From Agarophyton chilense (Eukaryota; Rhodophyta; Florideophyceae; Gracilariales; Gracilariaceae): 64,000 bases of DNA. Position numbers and translations under genes: made by a program. Each line of letters starts with the position of its first letter. Within the stretch, counting starts at the first letter, position 1. The DNA is taken from positions 372,001 to 436,000 of the forward strand of contig JARGXX010000068.1 in assembly GCA_030374765.1 (NCBI GenBank), read 5' to 3'. Of this stretch, positions 54,269-63,493 are shown piece after piece. The notes under the pieces are model-generated. The model saw only the letters and a program-made list of their open reading frames with translations, did not search any database and was not told the DNA's origin.

Positions 54269-55906
54269 TTATTCGACAGAGAACAATTCATGGTGCTTTG
54301 TTGCGGACATCTTTCCGCGGCAAGCATTGAACGCGGATTCGGAGACTATCCGGAAGGCATGACCCCCCCGAGAACTCTTCAGCTCCACCTTTTTGCACCA
54401 TTCAGGCGCAAGCAGAACAATCGCATCGATTTGTTTTTGCAGATCGTCTTTGCTCCATTTTTGCGGGTGCAACTTCTCCAACTTGAGGATCAACTGGCTC
54501 CAACCCATAGCGGATCGCTTTTCATTTCTCATCACAATGTAGATGCTGTCCATTGTGTTCGGCAACTTGGATAGAAGCGTTTCGTGCGTTTTCTTCTCCT
54601 TCGCCAATTCTGATTCCTGTTCTTTTTGGATTTTTGATCGCGCACGAACGCGTTCTAAAAGACTTCTGGGGATACATCCATCAGAAGAGTCTTCCTCATC
54701 CTCGTCAGGGCTTGTTTCCCTCTGTTCTTCTGTATCCTTCGAATCAGCAGCAGTTCGGAGATTGAATCTCACCCGCTTCACATTTCGAACTGCGGTGCGA
54801 GCGCTTTCATCGGGATACAACGGAGGAGACGGTAATTCGGCCACATCTTTTTCCAAATCGAAGTCTGGGTGCCAGACATCACCCTTATACAGAGGTTTTG
54901 AAATTCTCTCCAAAAACTGATCATGATGCGTTCGCACACGGTGAAGCAAGCGTCTGTGCAGCAATGATCGTCTCAATCTGGCAAAATTGTCTCCGAGAGA
55001 GCTTCTTCTATCCTGTTCAGATCGATTCTTTATCTCGTCGGGGTCGTCGTCCGGTCTATCAAGTCTGACAATCAGACTGTCGGAGGGTCTTTTAGGGTTC
55101 AAGGCTACCCTCGGGCCTGGAAGAACTGCGACTGCCTCGGGAACAATGTGGGCGAGCTGTGATAGCACCTTGTTTGTGAAGTCGCGACGCGTAGTTCGGG
55201 ACACAATATCGCGCAGCGCACCAACGGTTGGTCTCATTTTGCGAACTCTGAGCAGAGCGACTGCAGTTTCTAGAGCTATGAGCGTATCCAACACGAGAGC
55301 GTACGATTTGGGAAGCATAGATTTGTCGTACAGAAGCGCATCTCCACCAGGTACTGAGGTAATACGGCTTTTCGGAATCACCGGCTGAGCGGTCAGAACA
55401 GATGTTGCAGAGTTCGGCTTCGTTTTCACAGGTTGCTTTTTCCTTTTCGCTCCGTTTGATAGCTGCTTCCCTCCGTGCTCAGATGCGGGCGAATTCGAAC
55501 GCTCGTTTGCGGTCGTAGCAGGTCGCCTGGTATCCATGTGCGGAGGGGCAAGAACAAATGATGGTTCAGAACATTGTCTCATGCGCTTCGAGTTGCGCTC
55601 TTTCTTCAAGATTTCTGACAGTCGCCACTTCTTCTTCTGCGACTCGACCTTCTCCGAAGACTGAACGGTCGAATGTTTTACACATGCTGGCGGAACGCTT
55701 TCGACAGGTAGCAGAGATGCAGGAGCAGTTTCTGGAGAACAGTGGGCCAGTTTCTGACGCTTTGCAACATTTTCGGGACGATCAGTGAAAGTTCTGGGCT
55801 TTCTTACTCGGTCGTTGAGAAGATTTGTTATTAGATGTTGTTCACCGCGTTCGATTGCACGCTCTGTTTCCTGACGAAGCCGTTTCATGCCGCGTCTTGA
55901 AGTCAT
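54269..55906 (-). CDS. CDT1: DNA replication licensing factor CDT1
   Basis: The protein has 545 residues from ATG at 55906. CDT1 loads the MCM2-7 helicase on origins with ORC and CDC6 in G1. Two family domains are visible. The first is the central winged helix that binds geminin in animals (about 190-270: LPKSYALVLDTLIALETAVALLRVRK...FTNKVLSQLAHIVPEAV). The second is the C-terminal MCM-binding winged helix (about 439-535: TLLSKLPNTMDSI...LVLLAPEWCKKV-like block). The N-terminal 190 residues are basic, Ser-rich and probably disordered, as in other CDT1 proteins. The frame stays open upstream to 56245, but that part is not protein-like, and MTSRRGMKRLRQE is the sensible start. The promoter has three E2F-like sites. 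Confidence 0.88.
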   Translation of the reverse strand: MTSRRGMKRLRQETERAIERGEQHLITNLLNDRVRKPRTFTDRPENVAKRQKLAHCSPETAPASLLPVESVPPACVKHSTVQSSEKVESQKKKWRLSEILKKERNSKRMRQCSEPSFVLAPPHMDTRRPATTANERSNSPASEHGGKQLSNGAKRKKQPVKTKPNSATSVLTAQPVIPKSRITSVPGGDALLYDKSMLPKSYALVLDTLIALETAVALLRVRKMRPTVGALRDIVSRTTRRDFTNKVLSQLAHIVPEAVAVLPGPRVALNPKRPSDSLIVRLDRPDDDPDEIKNRSEQDRRSSLGDNFARLRRSLLHRRLLHRVRTHHDQFLERISKPLYKGDVWHPDFDLEKDVAELPSPPLYPDESARTAVRNVKRVRFNLRTAADSKDTEEQRETSPDEDEEDSSDGCIPRSLLERVRARSKIQKEQESELAKEKKTHETLLSKLPNTMDSIYIVMRNEKRSAMGWSQLILKLEKLHPQKWSKDDLQKQIDAIVLLAPEWCKKVELKSSRGGHAFRIVSESAFNACRGKMSATKHHELFSVE

Positions 55907-56131
55907 GACTGGGCGGAGCTGCGGAGTGGGACGGATTAACGATCCAGTCCTACTCGTCGCTGCAAAGAAAAAAAGTGAGAGTGGTGAACGAAGGCAACTT
56001 CGGGGTCGAATAAGACAAGTGATGCCGAAGATAGAGCTGCTGGTAGCAATAAGGTCAGGACAGTGGCGGGTAAACGCGGTGGGTGGGTGGGAGTACGAGT
56101 TGTGTATGAGCCTTTCAATGAGTATGAGAGG

Positions 56132-56144
56132 TTTCGCGCCAAAA
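56132..56144 (-). promoter_or_regulatory. E2F-like site 1 upstream of CDT1
   Basis: Minus strand TTTTGGCGCGAAA fits the E2F/DP consensus TTTSGCGC, about 226 bp before the CDT1 ATG. CDT1 is a known E2F target in plants and animals. Confidence 0.55.
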
Positions 56145-56244
56145 GGGGTCACGTGCCAGGCCGGGGCCCGCGCGGTTACAAAAACAAACCGAAAAAACAG
56201 GGTAGCGAATACAAGCTGCCGCGCTCTGTTCACAGATCCCGACA

Positions 56245-56257
56245 TTCCCCGCCAAAA
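56245..56257 (-). promoter_or_regulatory. E2F-like site 2 upstream of CDT1
   Basis: Minus strand TTTTGGCGGGGAA is close to the classical TTTGGCGGGAA, about 340 bp before the ATG. Confidence 0.5.
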
Positions 56258-56267
56258 CTGCTCCGAA

Positions 56268-56279
56268 TTCGCGCGAAAG
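56268..56279 (-). promoter_or_regulatory. E2F-like site 3 upstream of CDT1
   Basis: Minus strand CTTTCGCGCGAA contains TTTCGCGC, about 362 bp before the ATG and 10 bp from site 2. Confidence 0.45.
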
Positions 56280-56779
56280 TCGCCGCAAGTGATCCGCAGA
56301 GCAAAGGGCGCGTGAAATCACCCGTAACGAATTGCTGGCCGTTTCCAGTGAGACGTTGACTACAATCGTCGCAAGGATGGGCAGCTTGGTGCTAACGACG
56401 CATTCATAGTTCTGAACGGCTCGGTAGTAGAGAGACAACTATGCATTCTTTGCTACAACAACCGCTTCTCCAACCGTTGGTACCGAGCTTGGGTGCGCAG
56501 AGATCACTCCTTATCTGCAAATATATATAGCAGGGGAGCCTAGTACTACCACTTTATAACACCGCAGCCTCTTTCCCTCTTCACGATCCGCGCTTCCTAT
56601 GGCGCGAGGAGCTGCACGGCACTGAAAATGATAAACGTCCAGTGCAAGCGATAGCAATCTAAGATTCTTCGTAAGCCCATACAAACCTCAGCAATCTGGT
56701 TTCGACATTGCACGGCTGTGCTACGTCTCGAACAAGCTTCAGGACCAGCAAGCGATCCAATCCCACGACGGCGTGTTTG

Positions 56780-57790
56780 TTACTGTTCTTTAGCCCCCTT
56801 CTCCAACTCTTTTGATTCGACCTTCTGCTTTTGGGAAGCGTCGAACTCAGAAACCACTTTTTTCATTCGTTCTCTTGTTGCATACAAGTCCTTTCGAAGA
56901 TTGTCCGGAGTGCAACTATTCGACGCGAACGACATCACATGTTTGGAGGCCCTTGCGATCATATCCCTTCGAAACTTTGGCTTTAATCCAATTTCCTCTG
57001 AACTGACTGCTTCTATAAGTCGATCCAAGATGCGATCGGCGATTCTCTTACTGAGCGCTGGAGAGTACTTCTGAGGCTGCTTCATGATTTGCACCGGTCC
57101 CTCTAGAATTCTATCAAATACCTTGTGAACACCGTTTCCGGAGACCAAGTTCCCTCGCTTGAGCAATGGATCCATAACCTTGTCCACATAGACGTCTAGA
57201 ACGTGCAGCGCAAATCCTTGTCCTTGTTTATGGGCTTGGTCCCAAACCTGCGCTTTCAGGATATTCATCATTTTAGACAGGCTTTCCATGAAAGCTTCGT
57301 CTGCATCCTTTTGTAGTACCATTTCTGTTGACTTGCTCAACGCAGCATTGGCAAGTTCGTAATACTTATCAACACGATGTCGGTCAATGCCAAACCACTC
57401 GCGCATCATGCAGTTGAAAAAGGCTGAGAGAAAAGGCCATCCGACAATGTCAGCGAGTCCAACCACGTTTGCGATTGTGCTTGTAATGACGTGTGCCTTG
57501 TCTGCCATCCAGACACAGTAAAACAACGCCTTCCAAAGACGGTCCATTTCTCTTACTTGCAACTTTTCACCGTTTTGTTGCAACCATGATTGAAGAGATT
57601 CTAGTGAAGCTTCTCGCACTCTTCGTTCGGTGTCCGAAAGCGCTCGCGCAAACTTAAGTTCGCGCTCTCCTACTACTATTCTGTTGTTCACGACATCAAG
57701 GGACTCCTGCAAATGCTCTACTGCTCTGCTATTTCCCACTCTCTTTTTCGGGCGTTTTCGCTTGAACTTAATCTGGTGCTGACTCTTCAT
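56780..57790 (-). CDS. RRP1: RRP1/Nop52-family ribosomal RNA processing protein
   Basis: The protein has 336 residues from ATG at 57790 (MKSQHQIKFKRKRPKKR). RRP1/Nop52 is a nucleolar protein needed for pre-rRNA cleavage and 60S subunit assembly. The family block is clear: ERELKFARALSDTERRVREASLESLQSWL, then MDRLWKALFYCVWMADKAHVI, where the family has LWKGLFYCMWMSDKP, followed by helical repeats (VDKYYELANAAL, LHVLDVYVDKVMDPLL). The N-terminus is strongly basic, as expected of a nucleolar protein; the C-terminus is a charged coil. The frame extends upstream to 57991 with less protein-like sequence, so the shorter start is preferred. It is divergent from the gene at 58427. Confidence 0.85.
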   Translation of the reverse strand: MKSQHQIKFKRKRPKKRVGNSRAVEHLQESLDVVNNRIVVGERELKFARALSDTERRVREASLESLQSWLQQNGEKLQVREMDRLWKALFYCVWMADKAHVITSTIANVVGLADIVGWPFLSAFFNCMMREWFGIDRHRVDKYYELANAALSKSTEMVLQKDADEAFMESLSKMMNILKAQVWDQAHKQGQGFALHVLDVYVDKVMDPLLKRGNLVSGNGVHKVFDRILEGPVQIMKQPQKYSPALSKRIADRILDRLIEAVSSEEIGLKPKFRRDMIARASKHVMSFASNSCTPDNLRKDLYATRERMKKVVSEFDASQKQKVESKELEKGAKEQ

Positions 57791-58426
57791 TTCTTCTGCG
57801 ACTTTGTGGAAAACTGGGACCACTCGAAGCCGTTTTTCCAGAAGACGTCTCAGCCTGGACGGGACTGGCACACAAGTGTGCTCGCCGTCGTGGCGTTTTG
57901 AAAGAAAAAGCATGACAAATGAGCATCCTTTAATTTCAGTTAAATTTACGCATATTGTCAAAGCTGTGTGCATCATATACAAGGTATTCATTCTTTCGGA
58001 GAGCTTGCAGCAGTGGCGCCAAAAGCAATCGTTGGCTCATTCTGAACTAGTTCAAGATAAAACAACGAAGGCAAGGCCAGTGTTCCTTAAGGGAGCCTCT
58101 TCAAATTGTAGCGCTTGCACTACTATCAAGGTTAGTGAAAACGGGCAGTTCCAGAACCGGGAACTCTATCCTTCACCTCGCAAAAGAATATCTTCGCAAC
58201 GGAAAGACACGCTGATTACTTGGACTAAGCGAGAAAGAAGAACGGCCTTTAATCAATTGCAATTATTCTGCACTTTGCTCGTCGGAAACGAATACTAATT
58301 GGAAACTGGGAACAGCATCATTCCGATACGTGAAGAAACTTGTAGTCTTACGATGATACTGTAGCCCAGAATTTGAGGTATACATGCCTTCGTTTGAACC
58401 CGATTGCCTTTAAAGTTTTCGTCGGC
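57791..58426. promoter_or_regulatory. Divergent region between RRP1 and the gamma-tubulin complex gene
   Basis: These 636 bp separate two genes read outward and presumably carry both promoters. A plus-strand frame is open for 165 codons (57804-58298) but overlaps the RRP1 N-terminus and shows no domain. It could hide an upstream exon of the next gene, which I could not support. Confidence 0.4.
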
Positions 58427-61400
58427 ATGAGTGAGCATTCTGTTTCGGTGGTTCAACTTTCGAAGAAGCTACTAGGCGACAAATGGATCCTTGGATTCGA
58501 AGTACTAATAGATATCACAGGTGAGTTTCGGAAGAATTTCATGCACAGTTATGAGGATTGCAACGCTTTACTTTTTGACACTGTTCTAGAAATGCGTTTG
58601 GTTGGTCGCTTGCAAGACGCCAAAAAGCTCCAACACCTTTCCAAAACCGCAGAATGCGGCTCTCTAGGGGAATCTTCGAGCCCAATTCTCACAGTAATGC
58701 TACTTTGTGCACAGAATTTAAGGAGAAAGAAGAAGACCGATAAACATCAGCTTCATTTCAACTTGGAAACTTTAGTGAATAATATTCACAGCCTTTCTAT
58801 TCTCGAAGGGGTGGAAGGATCATCCTCGAAAGACTTGGGCTTTTTTCCTTTTCCGCTTGGGATAGATGACATTGACGAGAGTGACTCAATTCCATCGAGA
58901 TATTTCTCAACTACAAGCAGCAATGCTACATATTTCGAAGACTCTCTCGCAGCGGCTTCGCGTTATGCTCTGGAACTTGAAACTCAGAAATGGGAGAACG
59001 CTGTGTGTCCCTCGCGGACGTCGTCTGAGCGTGAAACGGTGCGTACTGGATTCCCATCGAGCATTTTTGACTTTGAACCATGGAAGAAATGTAAATCAGT
59101 TGTCAAGAAACTCATAGTACAAGAGCCCATTACCGACTGTTCTCTTTCAAAAGAATTATCTCGAGACGAACAGGTGCTTCAGCACGTTTTCTGCCGTTGT
59201 ATTTGCGGTCCAGAGTTTGACGAGATTGTCGCTCACCCTGGTGATACCTACGAGCTCAACAGGCTACAAGCTGTTTTGCTGGGAAGCGATGAATTATCGG
59301 AGGAAACGAAAAAGGCCTTGCTTGGAAGAACGGATACAAGTCGTCAACGACGATGGGCTCATGAGCTCTTGACTACAATGCGACACTCGCATGACGAAGT
59401 AACAGAATTTACGATGAGGTCCAGCGCGTATGGCGCTCTGTACCAAGACGTACTTTCTTTTTCCAAAGTATATGCTCGTCATGCTCTAGGTCGATCACTG
59501 AAAGCTGTGATCAGCTTCACAGAAGAATTCGCTGACGATTATTATCAGTCTCTACTTGAATGTATCCAAGGCAGGTCCATTTTACCTAGGAACAAGCCAT
59601 GGGCCTTGCTTAGTGAAGCCGAATCCAAGATTTCGGATATGTTTTATCTTGGGGAGCTATTATCAAAATTAGAGAGCACCGATGGATTGTCTTGTTCGGT
59701 GTTAAATGTTCTGATGAAGTACTCATCACAATACACAGGCAGTCCAGCCCTGAATGCCTTATTCGTAAGAGTTTTAATGACGTACATGGATTTTGTGTGG
59801 GATTGGTTTTTTGAAGCATCATGTCGTATAGATTCCAGACATGAGTTCTTCGGGACGGTATTAGGACTATCTGCCAGAGGGTCAGAATTTCTCCAGACCG
59901 AAGACGAATATAGACCAAATGAACTAGCAGAAACCTCCGGAGATGACAAAGAAGAAATATGCGGTCTATACCCGAGTATTTTTACTCATGAGCAAGCCCT
60001 TTTCCTTATCAGGGCAGGCAGAAGCAGATCTCTGCTGCAATACTTTGGCCTCGAGAACGGAGCTCTAGCCAAAAAGCCTGCCTTTTTGAATTCGTCTCTG
60101 GTTGGGAACGACTTGAACCTTTGTCGAGCTCACTTAGAAAGTTACGGGCAGGTTGTTGACTCTGTTGATAATATTCCAAATGAACTTGCTCTGAAAGAGG
60201 ATATCAGCTCACCTTTTGCACCACTCCTTCCTGGCTCAGACAAGTTTGGACTACAGGAAGAAGATTATTCTCCCGCTATAAATGGCATTTCTGTGGATAA
60301 GAGTGATACTTGTGAAGATCACAAAGATGCAGCTGAGGAAGAATTCAAGGCTTGCAGAATTGGAGCAGATTGGCCACCTATATTCCAACTTGACCAAAGC
60401 GAAATAGATGCTGATCCCCGCGATCTTGAAGGTCAGGACTCAAGACCTCATAGGTACTTCACGTGGAAGCGGCTTTCAGAAGGTGCGCCCGCCAAAACGC
60501 ATAAGCTTGTAGAGGTTTATTCTCCACCGCTAACTATAGTTTTCGGCGAGTTCATGATGCATCCGCTTCGAAAGATTGACAAGCTTGTCCAAACGAAAGT
60601 TATGCAGAGCTTCATTCAAAATCAGAACTTGTTTGATCATTTTCATAACGTTCGGGCTCATGTGCTTCTCGGAGCTGGTGATTTTGCACATGCATTAGTG
60701 GGTCAGATTGAGGGGGCTGCCAGAACGTCGGAAGCCAACGAGAAATACATACAACGAAGAGTGAACGCCGCTATGACTTTCTATGGGACATCAGGAGCTG
60801 GAGGAAGATACCTGCGAGATCGCACTTTGTTGAATCGATGCCTTCGAACAGCGTTAAATCTGTACTCGCGAAAGCAAAACGCATACGCCGATCTTCTCCT
60901 CTTGGACTCCGAAGGCCATGCTGGCGAAGGGGAAGGCTCCTCTCGAAATAACTCTTTATGGGATCAACCAGTGGAGTTCAAGTACAATGTGGACTTTCCC
61001 TTGAACATCATATTTTCTGACGAAGTTATGTCTTTGTATTCCAGGATATCAGACTTCTTTCTAAGAGTTCTGCGGGCAAAGCTAAGTTTGAGGAGTTTAT
61101 TTGACTTATCTCGAAGGAACAGCATCATCTACAAACCCCCCAATGACAAAATATTCAACAGCAAACAACTTCAAGTGTGCTTGTGGAATTTTTCCTGGCA
61201 TGCCGAGCATTTTGTGTCTATATTCGGAGGTTTCGAAATGGACCAGGTTCTAGGAACAGCATGGACTGAATTCGAGTCTTCATGGGACCGGACCAAGTGT
61301 ATATGGGATTTGAGAGATGCTCACAAGAAGTTTTTGGAGAATTCAATTCGACGATGTCTCCTCGGGGAAAAGCACAAAAGCGTTGTAAGCGTGATGAGTG

Positions 61401-61651
61401 GTGGCTTTGATATCGTCGTAAAAGTGGACAAAAAGATCCTGTCGGTTTGTCACCCTGACTCGATGAATGCTTCCATTGAAGTAGATAATGTTGTTGACCT
61501 TCTTGTTTCTGCCACTGCAAGTTTGAAGCGTAGAAGTATCTTCCTCGCAGATGTTCTACGAAGGCTCATTGAGTCCAGGGCATTTCCTCATCTTGAAGAT
61601 TTGCTAACTCGTCTCGATTTCAATTACTTTTATCAAAGAAAAGTCGGGTAA
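58427..61651 (+). CDS. Gamma-tubulin complex component (GCP/Spc97-Spc98 family)
   Basis: The protein has 1074 residues from the first in-frame ATG (58427). GCPs assemble with gamma-tubulin into the ring that nucleates microtubules. The N-terminal gamma-tubulin-complex domain spans about 270-480 (VLQHVFCRCICGPEFDEIV...; YGALYQDVLSFSKVYARHAL). The C-terminal domain includes SPPLTIVFGEFMMHPL, VRAHVLLGAGDFAHALV, YNVDFPLNIIFSDEVMSLYSRI, and WTEFESSWDRTKCIWDLRDAHKKFLENSIRRCLL, all conserved blocks that contact gamma-tubulin. The length, and an acidic insert (about 520-690) between the two domains, is more like GCP5/GCP6 than GCP2/3/4, but the sub-type cannot be fixed without alignment. No intron was needed. 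Confidence 0.9.
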   Translation: MSEHSVSVVQLSKKLLGDKWILGFEVLIDITGEFRKNFMHSYEDCNALLFDTVLEMRLVGRLQDAKKLQHLSKTAECGSLGESSSPILTVMLLCAQNLRRKKKTDKHQLHFNLETLVNNIHSLSILEGVEGSSSKDLGFFPFPLGIDDIDESDSIPSRYFSTTSSNATYFEDSLAAASRYALELETQKWENAVCPSRTSSERETVRTGFPSSIFDFEPWKKCKSVVKKLIVQEPITDCSLSKELSRDEQVLQHVFCRCICGPEFDEIVAHPGDTYELNRLQAVLLGSDELSEETKKALLGRTDTSRQRRWAHELLTTMRHSHDEVTEFTMRSSAYGALYQDVLSFSKVYARHALGRSLKAVISFTEEFADDYYQSLLECIQGRSILPRNKPWALLSEAESKISDMFYLGELLSKLESTDGLSCSVLNVLMKYSSQYTGSPALNALFVRVLMTYMDFVWDWFFEASCRIDSRHEFFGTVLGLSARGSEFLQTEDEYRPNELAETSGDDKEEICGLYPSIFTHEQALFLIRAGRSRSLLQYFGLENGALAKKPAFLNSSLVGNDLNLCRAHLESYGQVVDSVDNIPNELALKEDISSPFAPLLPGSDKFGLQEEDYSPAINGISVDKSDTCEDHKDAAEEEFKACRIGADWPPIFQLDQSEIDADPRDLEGQDSRPHRYFTWKRLSEGAPAKTHKLVEVYSPPLTIVFGEFMMHPLRKIDKLVQTKVMQSFIQNQNLFDHFHNVRAHVLLGAGDFAHALVGQIEGAARTSEANEKYIQRRVNAAMTFYGTSGAGGRYLRDRTLLNRCLRTALNLYSRKQNAYADLLLLDSEGHAGEGEGSSRNNSLWDQPVEFKYNVDFPLNIIFSDEVMSLYSRISDFFLRVLRAKLSLRSLFDLSRRNSIIYKPPNDKIFNSKQLQVCLWNFSWHAEHFVSIFGGFEMDQVLGTAWTEFESSWDRTKCIWDLRDAHKKFLENSIRRCLLGEKHKSVVSVMSGGFDIVVKVDKKILSVCHPDSMNASIEVDNVVDLLVSATASLKRRSIFLADVLRRLIESRAFPHLEDLLTRLDFNYFYQRKVG

Positions 61652-62298
61652 GCCGTATGAATCAGGGTGGTTCCCAATCAAAGTCTTCTAGATCCCGTGA
61701 TGCAGTTTGCCTCTATGCAATCCAACAACAGAGTGAGACGTGAGGTCTTATCGCATTGAGGCCAGATGCAGAGTAGTTGTTTTTCCGAAACACTTTGGAT
61801 TCAGCCAGTATGAGCAACAAATGCCAAACGCTGAGATCGTGCTTCGTCTGCAACTGAATATAAACATGATCAGGATACTACAATGCACTGCACCCAACTG
61901 ATTGTTGCTCTCTCTTCCCTTATCTGCATGACAGCAACTTCTCAGGGAAAAGTATTCAACTTATTAATGTCGGTTTTATACGGGAAGTGATTGCGTTAAC
62001 GCGGCGAGTCACAGCGACTCAGTTCGTATTGTTACTAGTATGTACTGATTAAGCCCTTCAAAATTGTCCAGCGACTCAGAGCAATGAGTTTCGTGAACAG
62101 GGCAATGCTTTGTTTGATGGGTGTGTTCATGATGGTTTGATATTTTTCGTATCGGATTTTTCTCGTGCCAAGGCGATGACCGCGAAAACAGAAAGCGCCC
62201 CTGTCGAATGCATCTTCTGAGAACGACTCGCAGTCGGTTTCATACACACCCAGTTTTCAGATATAGTGGAGTCTCTCGACGTAGGGATACCCCAGTTT
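61652..62298. other. Intergenic upstream of the hydrolase
   Basis: No gene is recognised. TTTTCAG at 62254-62260 resembles a 3' splice acceptor, so an upstream exon of the hydrolase cannot be excluded; I found no convincing partner donor. Confidence 0.4.
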
Positions 62299-63057
62299 AT
62301 GGCACAGAACGCGCAGAGAAAAGGCCGCGAGTTGGTAGTTTTGGTTCATGGCCTTTTTGGACATCGATTTCAGCTGCTTCCTGTAGCAGTCTCGCTCTCC
62401 CGTCGCTTCAACGTTTTGAACTTCGGTTATAGGAGCAGAGCAGATACTTTACATGGACATTCTCAGAGTTTACTAGACGTAGTCGAGACGCGGCTAAAGA
62501 TGGAAAAACAACCAGTTCACTTTGTCTCGCACTCTTTTGGTGGGCTTCTCGTTCATCGAGCTTTCTCGCAAGGTCTAACCGAATTACTGGGTGATGACAT
62601 CAAACGCAGTAGATGTGTTCTTTTGAGCCCTCCGCTCAGAGGCTCGTCACTTGCGCGAGCATTTCAGAGGGAAAACATTCGCGGGCCAGAGGCAGTCAAA
62701 GGTTTAATTCATGGAGCCGCCAAAATGATACTTGGTAACAAGAGCGGTGCGGAGCTTCTCATGCATGATGAGCATTGGTTTGCGCAACAGCTCGGGGAGG
62801 TACCGAAGGAAGTGGAGATACTGGTGGTCGCTGGACACCGTGGTAAATTAAATCCTCTCATAGATGAGGATTCTGATGGGGTTGTTGGCGTCAGAGAGTC
62901 GTTGCTGCGTCGTAGCCATTATCGCGTGGAGGTTGACTACAATCATAAGCTCATGATGTACAGTCCAGCTGTCATCACGTCAATATCAGACTTTTTAGCA
63001 GGGAAGCAAGTGGGAAGTTTGATTCATGGCTACGCAGATAAAGCTTGTGCGGTGTGA
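62299..63057 (+). CDS. Alpha/beta hydrolase (lipase/esterase-like)
   Basis: The protein has 252 residues from ATG at 62299; the frame is open further upstream but has no earlier ATG. The alpha/beta-hydrolase order is present: oxyanion loop VLVHGLFGH (about 15-23), nucleophile elbow SHSFGG (Ser in GxSxG-type context, about 77-82), a candidate acid Asp in DEDSDGVVGVRES (about 192-204), and a candidate His in VDYNHKLMM (about 213-221). No signal peptide or membrane segment is visible, which suggests a cytosolic or organellar enzyme acting on an ester or amide. The substrate cannot be read from the sequence. Confidence 0.75.
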   Translation: MAQNAQRKGRELVVLVHGLFGHRFQLLPVAVSLSRRFNVLNFGYRSRADTLHGHSQSLLDVVETRLKMEKQPVHFVSHSFGGLLVHRAFSQGLTELLGDDIKRSRCVLLSPPLRGSSLARAFQRENIRGPEAVKGLIHGAAKMILGNKSGAELLMHDEHWFAQQLGEVPKEVEILVVAGHRGKLNPLIDEDSDGVVGVRESLLRRSHYRVEVDYNHKLMMYSPAVITSISDFLAGKQVGSLIHGYADKACAV

Positions 63058-63493
63058 GTGGTAAGTCAGGTGCTAGTTGAGTAAACACGCTGAAAGGCAT
63101 CCGGGCTTCTCAACTTGTGTCGCAACAGTGAACCATCGAGGCTCTATGCTACTGACAAGAGTAGAGTCGTACCTATGAACCTGAAGCTTTGGTTTTGTAG
63201 TTTTTGGCTTTAGCTTAAGCGCGTATGACTAGGAGGGGAGCTGCATTGCGCTCTGATGAGCAACCTGATAGGTTAATGATGCATCTTTCATCAAGCCCTG
63301 TACCCCGAAACAAATCGAAATACTTCTGTTGCATCATAACTTTTCTGTTGAGGATCTTGTATTCCCAATCATTTTGTCCTATAGTGAAGCCAGAAGTTGG
63401 GGGATGACAAATGAAACGACTTGGCTGCGAATTGAGGTCGGTCTTCACATGGGATGAAAAGCAAGGATTTGTGGATTGCATACGCATGAAGTT
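63058..63493. other. Convergent intergenic region
   Basis: The 3' ends of the hydrolase and the kinase face each other across 436 bp. No gene is seen. Confidence 0.5.

Larger units (their letters stand above)
55907..56779. promoter_or_regulatory. CDT1 upstream region and RRP1 3' flank
   Basis: The three E2F-like sites lie within the first 375 bp upstream of the CDT1 ATG. Further out there is a TATATATA stretch near 56520 and a short 3' flank of RRP1. No other gene is seen. Confidence 0.5.

Noticed and set aside
57804..58298. 165-codon plus-strand frame before the gamma-tubulin complex gene
   Set aside because: It overlaps the RRP1 coding start and has no domain. It could be an upstream exon, but no splice joined it in frame convincingly.
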